Shown piece after piece: positions 1-4,912 of a stretch of DNA of 5,444 bases. Within the stretch, counting starts at the first letter, position 1; every line of letters begins with the position of its first letter. The notes under the pieces are model-generated. The model was given only the letters and a program-made list of their open reading frames with translations. It did no database searches and had not been told where the DNA came from. The position numbers and the translations under genes were made by a program. The stretch lies in the NCBI GenBank assembly GCA_029573925.1, contig JAKQBV010000400.1, positions 1 to 5,444 on the forward strand, given 5' to 3'. Source of the DNA: a bacterium (GTDB taxonomy: Bacteria > UBP15 > UBA6099).

Positions 1-76
1 GGTGCTTCTGTCAAGTCGGGCGCGGGCCGGAAGGGCGGGGAGACGGTTCCGGCGGACGTTTTTTGACGCCCGGCGT
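1..76. repeat. Terminal direct repeat, left copy (circular closure signal)
   Basis: Bases 1-76 are identical, base for base, to 5369-5444. The identity runs exactly to both ends of the window. This is the usual sign of a contig that closes on itself in a de Bruijn graph, or of a unit cut from a tandem array. The segment lies inside repeat copy A, so the join falls in the middle of that element. If it is circular, the unit length is 5368 bases. The sequence alone cannot separate a real circle from an assembly cycle through a multicopy repeat. Confidence 0.9.
41..64 (+). terminator. Possible intrinsic terminator in repeat A
   Basis: A modest imperfect hairpin (A43-C44-G45 with C57-G58-T59, then T47-T48-C49 with G54-G55-A56) runs straight into six T residues at 59-64. 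An outer 8-pair stem, 15-22 with 67-74 including one G-T pair, encloses it. It sits at the same place as the clearer terminator in repeat B (3762-3785) and would stop transcripts coming from the sul2-like/glmM module. The inner stem is weak, so function is less certain than for copy B. The same bases recur at 5409-5432. Confidence 0.4.
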
Positions 77-104
77 TGACGGCGGGCACCGTAAGGCGTA
101 TGAT
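76..104 (+). promoter_or_regulatory. Sigma70-type promoter of repeat A
   Basis: The -35 TTGACG (76-81) and -10 TATGAT (99-104) are separated by 17 bases, a near-consensus housekeeping promoter. The same boxes, the same 17-base spacing and most of the spacer sequence recur in copy B. Conservation between otherwise diverged copies supports a functional promoter. Transcription would start near 111 and read through the mrr remnant and the genes behind it. The -35 begins right at the end of the terminal repeat, so it is complete only in the left copy or in the circle. Confidence 0.75.
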
Positions 105-106
105 GG

Positions 107-167
107 GACCGTTTTCCGGTCGGAGAGTGAAAGCCGGAAGGACGTGCGGGCGCGGGCGCGCCAGCAC
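107..167 (+). promoter_or_regulatory. Structured leader of repeat A (two hairpins)
   Basis: The first hairpin is GACCG (107-111), loop TTTTC, CGGTC (117-121). An alternative stem pairs TTCCGG (114-119) with CCGGAA (134-139), and the two cannot form together. The second hairpin is 144-153 paired with 158-167 around a GGGC loop, ten positions with one G-A mismatch at 148/163. In repeat B the same position is a G-T pair, so the stem is perfect there. Just downstream is an AG-rich stretch, then GGAGG (178-182) and the ATG at 188. The role is unknown; it may be mRNA stability or translational control. Confidence 0.5.
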
Positions 168-187
168 GGAGAAAAACGGAGGGTCGG

Positions 188-499
188 ATGTGCACGGTTG
201 TCGGCGATGTAATCCGCACGCGCTTGGCCGTGCAGGTCAAACGTTGGAAGAGCAACGTCCAAGCGCCGGTCATCCAGCAGGTGCGCGGCAGCCTCGGCAC
301 CCACGAGCAGGGTTTAATAATCACCACCAGCGATTTCAGCAAAGGCGCGAGGGAAGAGGCTACCCGCGCCAACGCCACCCCCGTCGGCCTGATGGACGGC
401 GAGCAGCTCGTCGACCTCCTCATCCAGAACGAGATCGGCATCACCCTCACCCCGCTCCAACTGATTCAGCTCTACACCCCGTCATCAGGTCCGTTGTAA
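188..499 (+). pseudogene. Mrr-like restriction endonuclease, C-terminal remnant fused to repeat start codon
   Basis: The 103-residue product matches the C-terminal half of the Mrr-type restriction endonuclease catalytic domain (PD-(D/E)xK fold). Visible marks are VQVKRW at about residues 15-20, which supplies the QxK part of the active site, then GLIITTSDFS at about 43-52 and GLMDGEQLVDLL at about 68-79. The part of the domain carrying the first catalytic Asp should lie before residue 4 and is missing, as is any N-terminal DNA-binding domain, so nuclease activity is unlikely. The first codons (Met-Cys-Thr) come from repeat A; Mrr-like sequence begins with VVGDVIRT. GGAGG at 178-182 lies five bases before the ATG, so the remnant is probably translated. 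It is the first gene of the series driven by promoter A. Confidence 0.75.
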
Positions 500-529
500 A
501 AATAACAATCAAACAAGGAAATGAAAACC

Positions 530-1264
530 ATGAAACTCACAGTTCAAGTTGGCCTGCTTGTCGTATTGCTCACAGCCGGTTGCGGGACCACCGCCAAATT
601 CGTCTACCCGGCGAACAACTCCACCCTGGTCCAGTTGTCGACCTCGCACGCGACCGAAAAAAAAGTGGCGGTTCCGCCCTTCGACGATCAGCGAAACGAC
701 TCGAATCAGTCGGGCACAATGTTTCTTTACCTCATTCCGCTCATGCCGTTCGGCTGGGTCGATTACGAGAGGCCAGACGCCGCCCGGGCTTTTTTATCCG
801 TGGCGGCGTTCGACTTCACCCCCTCCGAAGACCTGCCGAAAGCCGCCGCCTATAGCCTGCGCCGATCCGGCCTTTTTTCGGACGCGTTCTTCACCTTCGG
901 CGGAGAGAAAGATAAAGCCGACTATATCCTTGAAGGCCAATTGTTGTCGTCCCGCTATACGGGTTCTATGTGGACATACGGCTTGTCGTTATTCGGCCCT
1001 GATCTTTGGTTTATTGGATTTCCCGCAGGGCGTTCGCACAATTATTTAACGCTCGCGCTCCAATTCAAGGAAGCAAAAACGAGAAAGATCATGTGGGAAA
1101 AAAGTTACGATCTGGAGCAATCGACTACTCAAGGTCTTTATTATAACTGGGGACACGATGTGCGCGGATACGCCTATCTCATGCAGCAGGTCATGAACGA
1201 TGCCGTCACCGGAATAAATTCGGCCATGCGCACCGCTGCATCTCAAGACAGGCAAACCCAATAA
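530..1264 (+). CDS. Putative lipoprotein of unknown function
   Basis: I do not recognise a named family. The N-terminus is a lipoprotein signal: a short charged start, a hydrophobic run (VGLLVVLL), then TAGC with the lipidated Cys at residue 18 of this start. The -3 residue is Thr, slightly off the usual lipobox. The mature part of about 227 residues mixes a moderately charged region with aromatic segments around residues 150-165. ATG 530 is preferred over ATG 521 because AAGGAA (515-520) is nine bases from 530 but directly abuts 521. The gene follows the mrr remnant by 30 bases and precedes the next gene by 22, so cotranscription is likely. An anchored envelope protein with some link to the secreted protease two genes downstream is possible but unproven. 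Confidence 0.75.
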   Translation: MKLTVQVGLLVVLLTAGCGTTAKFVYPANNSTLVQLSTSHATEKKVAVPPFDDQRNDSNQSGTMFLYLIPLMPFGWVDYERPDAARAFLSVAAFDFTPSEDLPKAAAYSLRRSGLFSDAFFTFGGEKDKADYILEGQLLSSRYTGSMWTYGLSLFGPDLWFIGFPAGRSHNYLTLALQFKEAKTRKIMWEKSYDLEQSTTQGLYYNWGHDVRGYAYLMQQVMNDAVTGINSAMRTAASQDRQTQ

Positions 1265-1286
1265 ACCCCTAATCCAAAAGGAAACC

Positions 1287-1613
1287 ATGGCAAAATTCAT
1301 CGGTACAGCAGGCGACTTCATGAAGGAAAAGGCGCTCAACCGCAGGCTGAAAGTCATTATGACTTTTTCCTTGGCCTTGCTGATCGCAACGCTCATCATG
1401 GCCTTGGCCAGCGGCTATATGTTTGCGCGCCGCTATCTCTGGGGGTATATCCCGCTCATTGTGGCGATAATTGTGATTGTGCCTGCTATCAAACACCTGA
1501 TAAAGCTTTGTGACGAGCAGATCCGCATGTCACGCAAAGAGCAGAAGGGCACCGACGGTGAGCCGACTCGTTCTTGTACCACAAAGCTTCAAGTACACGG
1601 CGTATCCATATAA
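1287..1613 (+). CDS. Small membrane protein, two transmembrane helices; possibly a truncated NERD-type protein
   Basis: The 108-residue product has a basic N-terminal segment, two predicted membrane helices (about 25-46 and 53-69) and a charged tail. AAAAGGAAA (1276-1284) just before the ATG is a good ribosome binding site. The stretch MAKFIGTAGDFMKEK, the paired helices and the tail motif KGTDGE (about 87-92) resemble, from memory, the N-terminal part of membrane-anchored NERD (nuclease-related domain) proteins, where the NERD domain would follow. Here the 16 residues after GE look unrelated and end at a stop, and the base composition changes at the same point. I infer that the gene lost its C-terminal domain by recombination near 1563. 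It could equally be a complete small membrane protein. Confidence 0.6.
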   Translation: MAKFIGTAGDFMKEKALNRRLKVIMTFSLALLIATLIMALASGYMFARRYLWGYIPLIVAIIVIVPAIKHLIKLCDEQIRMSRKEQKGTDGEPTRSCTTKLQVHGVSI

Positions 1614-1640
1614 CCCTTAGTTTTTAAAAAAGACCTACTT

Positions 1641-3362
1641 ATGCGACTTTTTGACAAATACCGTTTCATCAGAGTTACTTACTGTTTCGTCATGATACAT
1701 TTTATGCCTTGCAATGGCCTCTTCGCACAAGTGACGAATAACGTTACCGCAGATCTCTTAAAAAAAGCTGAAGCTGGCGACACCAACGCGGTCAAAAGCC
1801 TAATAGTGTCCTTCAACAAGATGAGCACCGCGGAACGTGCGGAAACGAAAGAATGGTTTCTCAAAAGGGCGACTGCCGGCGACGCCGACGCCATGTTTCG
1901 TTTAGCACTTATTTATTATGTGTTGGGAGACGCAGATTCGCAAAACCCTGAATTGGCTGTTTATTGGTATAAGAAAGCCGCCGAAAAAGGTGATGCAGCG
2001 GCGATGACACATCTTGCTGAATTGTATCAGGGAGGAAAAGTAGTTAGGCAAAATTATGCCGAAGCTTTTCGGCTCTTGACCTTAGCGGCCGAAAAAGGGC
2101 TCCCCATTGCAATGCACGCATTGGCAGATTGTTACTTCACTGGTAAAGGGGCAACGCAAAATTACAGTGAGGCCGTCAGATGGTACCTTTCAGCCGCAGA
2201 AAAAGGGAACCCAAACGCAATGTTGTCAATCGGCAGATGTTACTTGTACGGTTTGGGAATCATACAAGACCGTGAAGAAGCCGCCCGTTGGTTCAGTTTA
2301 GCATTGTACGACAAAAATACGCTGAAAATGCTGGGGGCCGAATGGTTCCGCCAAGTCGCTGAGCAAGGTAGCCATGAAGGAATGCTAAATCTCGGCAGAT
2401 GCTATTACTACGGTCAAGCATACGTTGAGAAGGACATCCCGGAGGCTGTAAAATGGTATCAGAAAGCCGCATTGGCCGGGAACAAAACAGCAAGACTACT
2501 GCTTGGCATATGTTACGATGAAGGTGAAGGAGTCCCGCAAAACGACGTTTACGCATACGCTTGGTACAGTTTAGCGTCTGTAGATGGAGATTTTGATTCG
2601 AAAGAATTACGGGACATAAAACGACGCGAAATGACCCCAAAAATGATACAAGAGGGTCAAAAATTAGCGGCCAAAATATTACGCGACATTGAAGACAACA
2701 CTAGCGGTTCTGCGGCTAACAACTATCCGGCTCTTTACGATGCGCCTACAGTAGGCACCGGTTTTTTTATAACCACAAATGGTTACCTCCTTACAGCCGC
2801 TCATGTCATTTCCCAAAAGCATCGTGTCACCATACAATGGATGGCATCCAATTACGTAGCAAATGTTGTCAGCGTTAATGATAAGCTGGACGTCGCATTG
2901 CTCAAAACAGAAGGTTTTTTTTCTGCCCTTCAGATTTTTTCAAGCACTGGCACTAAATTAGGCAGCGAGGTGTTCACAATAGGATTTCCGAATATCTCTT
3001 TTCAAGGCGCATCCCCAAAACTCACCAAAGGTGTTATCAGTGGATTAAACGGCGTTCAGGACGATCCGTCTAGTTTCCAGATAAGTGTTGCCGTGCAGCC
3101 CGGCAATTCTGGCGGTCCCCTCATAAACAAAGACGGCTACGTTATAGGAGTGGTCAACGCCAGGCTAAACGACCTTACCACAGTTAAGTTAACAGGTTCG
3201 CTTCCTCAAAATGTAAATTACGCTATTAAATCAGCTTACGTTCTGCCCTTGCTGGACTCACTTGCGGAGAACAGTCACTTGCCTGCCCTCAAAAATAAAA
3301 TGGCGTTTGAAGAATCCGTCAAACTCGCGGAATCCGCCACCTGCATCATCTTGGCTCAATAG
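1641..3362 (+). CDS. Secreted Sel1-repeat protein with C-terminal trypsin-like (HtrA-type) serine protease domain
   Basis: The 573-residue product starts with a signal-peptide-like segment (basic start, hydrophobic stretch about 11-28, likely cleavage after LFA at 27-29), so it is probably exported. Residues about 78-315 hold roughly six Sel1-type repeats, recognisable by recurring A(E/V)KWYxKAAxxG and AMxxLxxCYxxGxG patterns; these form an alpha-solenoid for protein contacts. After a linker (about 320-365) comes a trypsin-like domain with a complete triad: His388 in TAAHV, Asp417 in LDVALLK and Ser490 in GNSGGPL. The oxyanion-loop and GYVIGVV segments are also present. No PDZ domain is seen. 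A periplasmic or surface protease with a scaffold domain is the best reading; the substrate is unknown. The ribosome binding site is weak (AAAAAAGA, 1625-1632). The gene is clearly less GC-rich than its neighbours, which suggests separate origin. Confidence 0.88.
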   Translation: MRLFDKYRFIRVTYCFVMIHFMPCNGLFAQVTNNVTADLLKKAEAGDTNAVKSLIVSFNKMSTAERAETKEWFLKRATAGDADAMFRLALIYYVLGDADSQNPELAVYWYKKAAEKGDAAAMTHLAELYQGGKVVRQNYAEAFRLLTLAAEKGLPIAMHALADCYFTGKGATQNYSEAVRWYLSAAEKGNPNAMLSIGRCYLYGLGIIQDREEAARWFSLALYDKNTLKMLGAEWFRQVAEQGSHEGMLNLGRCYYYGQAYVEKDIPEAVKWYQKAALAGNKTARLLLGICYDEGEGVPQNDVYAYAWYSLASVDGDFDSKELRDIKRREMTPKMIQEGQKLAAKILRDIEDNTSGSAANNYPALYDAPTVGTGFFITTNGYLLTAAHVISQKHRVTIQWMASNYVANVVSVNDKLDVALLKTEGFFSALQIFSSTGTKLGSEVFTIGFPNISFQGASPKLTKGVISGLNGVQDDPSSFQISVAVQPGNSGGPLINKDGYVIGVVNARLNDLTTVKLTGSLPQNVNYAIKSAYVLPLLDSLAENSHLPALKNKMAFEESVKLAESATCIILAQ

Positions 3363-3590
3363 AGCATTCAGCTTAGAGAAAGGGCGACGTGTTCAAAGCA
3401 ACATCAGTGTCGCGCTTCTTCATCCTCGCAATTCGACGTGGGACAGAACCCACTGTCCGCCGCCAAATCACTCAAAGAAAATGCAGTCACAACGGGCAAG
3501 GAAGTTTGTCCGCGCGTCGCCGGTCGCAAGTCGCCGCATTCTGGCAAACCCGGCCCCGGCCCGACACCTCAGTGGAAAGGACAGCTTCAA
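3363..3590. other. Stretch between the protease gene and repeat B without a convincing gene
   Basis: GC content rises again after the protease stop. Two overlapping inverted repeats lie at 3438-3442/3449-3453 (GTGGG/CCCAC) and 3441-3446/3453-3458 (GGACAG/CTGTCC), but no T tract follows, so they are not a typical terminator. A GTG at 3389 with GAAAGG upstream opens a 70-residue frame. It is basic, low in complexity and like nothing I know; a short frame from ATG 3481 ends by overlapping the ATG at 3591. Neither is strong enough to call. GGAAAGGA at 3574-3581 is a good ribosome binding site for the gene start at 3591. Confidence 0.4.
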
Positions 3591-3668
3591 ATGAACGATG
3601 ACGCCTCGCCCCTCCATGACGCGCCGGAAGTGTCGCTCCAAGATCTTCAGGCCGCAGCGGACGGATAG
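3591..3668 (+). pseudogene. Gene start cut off by repeat B (25 codons)
   Basis: A strong ribosome binding site (GGAAAGGA, 3574-3581) sits nine bases before ATG 3591. The encoded start, MNDDASPLHDAPEVSLQDL, is acidic and protein-like. The last codon before the repeat is Asp at 3660-3662; the repeat begins at 3663 and supplies Gly and then a TAG stop. This looks like the 5' end of a longer gene cut by the repeat. It mirrors glmM, which is cut at the left edge of copy A. The product family is not recognised and the 25-residue peptide is unlikely to be functional. Confidence 0.5.
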
Positions 3669-3761
3669 GACATACAAGCTGCGTTTTCCTGCGGGCGCGG
3701 GATACGGCAAAGTCGGATAAAGGCGCTTCTGTCACAAGTAGCGGACGTGGCTGAAGGGGCT

Positions 3762-3785
3762 CGGGCGGGTCCGGCGCCCGTTTTT
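3762..3785 (+). terminator. Intrinsic terminator in repeat B
   Basis: CGGGCG (3762-3767) pairs with CGCCCG (3775-3780) around a seven-base loop and is followed at once by five T residues (3781-3785), a textbook Rho-independent terminator. Two longer alternative stems overlap it: GGGCTCG 3757-3763 with CGAGCCC 3786-3792, and CTCGGGC 3760-3766 with GCCCGAG 3789-3795. Either would compete with the terminator. It would end transcripts arriving from the protease module just before promoter B. Confidence 0.65.
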
Positions 3786-3797
3786 CGAGCCCGAGAG

Positions 3798-3826
3798 TTG
3801 ACAGCGGGCACCCCAAGACGTAGGAT
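3798..3826 (+). promoter_or_regulatory. Sigma70-type promoter of repeat B, drives the sul2-like gene
   Basis: The -35 is a perfect TTGACA (3798-3803) and the -10 is TAGGAT (3821-3826), 17 bases apart. The spacer starts GCGGGCACC as in copy A. Its position directly after a terminator and upstream of the sul2-like gene makes it the obvious promoter for that gene, with a leader of about 200 bases from a start site near 3833 to the ATG at 4033. Confidence 0.8.
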
Positions 3827-3845
3827 AACCAACGTTTTCAAGCAG

Positions 3846-3890
3846 GAGAGGCTAAACCTCTCGGGCGTGCGGGCGCGGGCGCGCCTGCAC
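3846..3890 (+). promoter_or_regulatory. Structured leader of repeat B (two hairpins)
   Basis: The first hairpin is GAGAGG (3846-3851), loop CTAAA, CCTCTC (3857-3862). Copy A has a hairpin of different sequence in the same zone. The second is a ten-pair stem, 3867-3876 with 3881-3890, around a GGGC loop; it is conserved in copy A except for one stem position. Keeping hairpins while the sequence changes suggests that the RNA or DNA fold matters. Confidence 0.55.
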
Positions 3891-3911
3891 GGAGAAAAAA
3901 GTGAGGGTCGG

Positions 3912-3932
3912 ATGTGTACGAGGCGGCCTTGA
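3912..3932 (+). CDS. Possible six-codon leader peptide (MCTRRP) at the right end of repeat B
   Basis: ATG 3912 follows GAGGG (3903-3907) and reads Met-Cys-Thr-Arg-Arg-Pro before TGA at 3930-3932. In copy A the equivalent ATG, also followed by Cys-Thr, is fused in frame to the Mrr remnant. The repeat therefore seems to carry a start site of its own. Here it meets a stop soon after the repeat ends. It may simply be an orphan start; regulation of the sul2-like gene through it is speculative. Confidence 0.25.
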   Translation: MCTRRP

Positions 3933-4032
3933 ACGGTCGGTGATCAGCTCTTCGGGCCGGTTGATCGCTTCCTCGTCGCAGTTGCTCGACAGGTGCCATA
4001 TGTTTGCCCTGCGGCCCGTGTTAAAAGTCTCT
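3921..4032. other. Leader region between repeat B and the sul2-like gene
   Basis: These 112 bases join repeat B to the sul2-like start. No + strand gene is supported apart from the end of the six-codon frame. On the - strand, 3915-4019 reads as an uninterrupted, protein-like stretch with NIWHLSSNCDEEAINRPEEL, better in composition than the + frames. It could be a leftover of an earlier flanking gene, but no start or family can be given. An in-frame upstream ATG for the sul2-like gene lies at 4000, with AGGTG at 3991-3995. Confidence 0.35.
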
Positions 4033-4848
4033 ATGAACCAAACACCACTTGTTTTCGGGATCGTCAATATCACCTCGGACAGTTTTTCCGACGGTGGCAA
4101 ATATCTTGCGCCGGATGCCGCGATTGCTCATGCGCGCAAGCTCGTTGCCGACGGAGCCGATGTGATTGATCTGGGTCCTGCCTCGTCGAACCCCGACGCC
4201 GCGCCGGTGAGCGCCGTCGACGAGATCGCGCGGATTGCGCCGGTGCTCGATGCGCTGATGGCGGAGCATATTTCTGTTTCGCTCGACAGCTATCAGCCCG
4301 AAACACAGGCCTATGCGCTTTCGCGTGGCGTGCCGTATCTCAATGATATTCGCGGCTTCCCTGAATCAGCACTCTATCCGGCGCTCGGGGCAAGCGACGC
4401 GAAGCTCATCGTCATGCACGCGATACAGGACGGGCAGGCGGACCGCCGCGCCGCGCCGCCGGGCGACATCATGGATCACATTTCGCACTTCTTCGAGGCC
4501 CGTATCGCGGCACTTGAGCGCGCGGGCATCGCGCGTGACCGCCTCATTCTTGATCCCGGCATGGGGTTTTTTCTGGGTAGCGCGCCCGAGACCTCGCTTG
4601 CCGTTTTGGCACGCTTCGGCGAGATCAAGGCCGGCTTCGGTCTGCCCGTTCTCATTTCTGTTTCGCGCAAATCTTTTTTGCGGTCGTTAACAAATCGTGG
4701 CGCAAACGAGGCGGGGGCGGCGACTTTGGCGGCGGAACTGAGCATTGCTCTTGCGGGCGTTGACTTCATTCGCACGCACGAGCCCGCGCCGTTAACGGAT
4801 GGGCTCAAAGTGCTTGCGGCGCTGAAAGAAACCGCAAGAATTCGTTAG
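4033..4848 (+). CDS. folP/sul2-like: Sul2-like sulfonamide-insensitive dihydropteroate synthase
   Basis: The 271-residue enzyme joins the pterin pyrophosphate precursor to p-aminobenzoate in folate synthesis, in the cytoplasm. Family residues are present: GIVNITSDSFSDGG (9-22), Asp85 in SLDSYQ, Asn104-Asp105 in LNDIRGFP, Asp174 in LDPGMGFF, Lys213 in SRKSFL, and Arg247/His249 in FIRTHE. It has the Sul-type loop GMGFFLG-APETS, where ordinary DHPS has a shorter GFGK-type loop; in the Sul family this loop region is linked to exclusion of sulfonamides. From memory the length equals Sul2, and GPASSNPDAAPVS and the LKETARIR end are identical, but many other residues differ. ATG 4033 is chosen by that alignment although its ribosome site is weak; ATG 4000 would add 11 residues. 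Promoter B lies upstream and truncated glmM follows, the known sul2 arrangement. Resistance is inferred, not shown. Confidence 0.93.
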   Translation: MNQTPLVFGIVNITSDSFSDGGKYLAPDAAIAHARKLVADGADVIDLGPASSNPDAAPVSAVDEIARIAPVLDALMAEHISVSLDSYQPETQAYALSRGVPYLNDIRGFPESALYPALGASDAKLIVMHAIQDGQADRRAAPPGDIMDHISHFFEARIAALERAGIARDRLILDPGMGFFLGSAPETSLAVLARFGEIKAGFGLPVLISVSRKSFLRSLTNRGANEAGAATLAAELSIALAGVDFIRTHEPAPLTDGLKVLAALKETARIR

Positions 4849-4912
4849 CTGCGCATTCACGATAAATCTCTATATTCCCCTGAATTTCGTTCACACAGAA
4901 AACCGGTTAGAG
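4849..4912. other. Spacer between the sul2-like gene and glmM, sul2-related
   Basis: The 64 bases after the stop, including ATTCGTTAGCTGCGCATTC and CTCTATATTC, resemble what I recall of the sequence downstream of classical sul2. The whole folP*-glmM block, not just the gene, therefore shares ancestry with the sul2 locus. TATATT at 4871-4876 resembles a -10 box, but no suitable -35 lies 16-18 bases upstream. The ribosome binding site before glmM (GGTTAGAG) is weak. Confidence 0.5.

Larger units (their letters stand above)
1..196 (+). repeat. Repeat copy A, right part: terminator-like hairpin, promoter, leader, start codon
   Basis: This is the right-hand portion of a 255-base element whose left portion is 5310-5444 across the circular join. 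It is directly repeated as copy B at 3663-3920. Shared blocks, in order, are the end of a 72-base near-identical block (to base 13), the promoter (76-104), and a conserved 54-base end block (143-196) with a GC-rich hairpin and the ATG at 188. Between these blocks the sequence differs from copy B but the length hardly does: 62 versus 63 bases before the promoter and 38 versus 39 after the -10. The right edge at about 196 is where similarity to copy B stops and Mrr-like coding sequence begins. No terminal inverted repeats or target duplications are seen. The family is not one I recognise. Confidence 0.8.
3663..3920 (+). repeat. Repeat copy B, complete: conserved block, terminator, promoter, leader, start codon
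   Basis: This is the only copy lying unbroken in the window, 258 bases long. It consists of a 72-base left block (3663-3734) matching 5310-5381 with two differences (A/G at 3672, C/T at 3724), a 63-base variable zone with the terminator, the promoter (3798-3826), a 39-base variable zone with a hairpin, and a 55-base conserved right block (3866-3920). Both edges coincide with interrupted sequence: a cut gene start on the left and the sul2-like upstream region on the right. The same order in both copies shows a family of modular elements separating gene sets. The sequence contains no transposase or recognisable recombinase site. Confidence 0.85.

Noticed and set aside
76..855. Long + strand open frame of 259 codons overlapping the Mrr remnant and lipoprotein gene
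   Set aside because: It is rich in Arg, Pro and His, crosses two better-supported genes in another frame, and has no recognisable motif; GC-rich shadow frame.
3438..3458. Terminator after the protease gene
   Set aside because: The inverted repeats are real but short, overlap each other and lack a following T tract.
3487..3816. Minus-strand frame of 109 codons over repeat B
   Set aside because: It is Arg/Pro-rich and low in complexity, lies over the terminator and promoter, and has no family resemblance.
3663..3920. Classical integron attC sites
   Set aside because: No paired RYYYAAC and GTTRRRY core sites are found at the edges of either repeat copy, and the long promoter-bearing layout differs from attC. 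No integrase gene is present.
3663..3920. Insertion sequence or MITE with terminal inverted repeats
   Set aside because: Only a chance-length 6-base inverted match (CGTACA) can be found, and it pairs ends of different copies. No target-site duplication flanks either copy and the flanking genes do not continue across.
4000..4848. Upstream start at ATG 4000 for the sul2-like gene (282 residues)
   Set aside because: It has a better ribosome-site candidate (AGGTG), but the added MFALRPVLKVS is not part of the Sul2 family start and the 271-residue form matches the family length.
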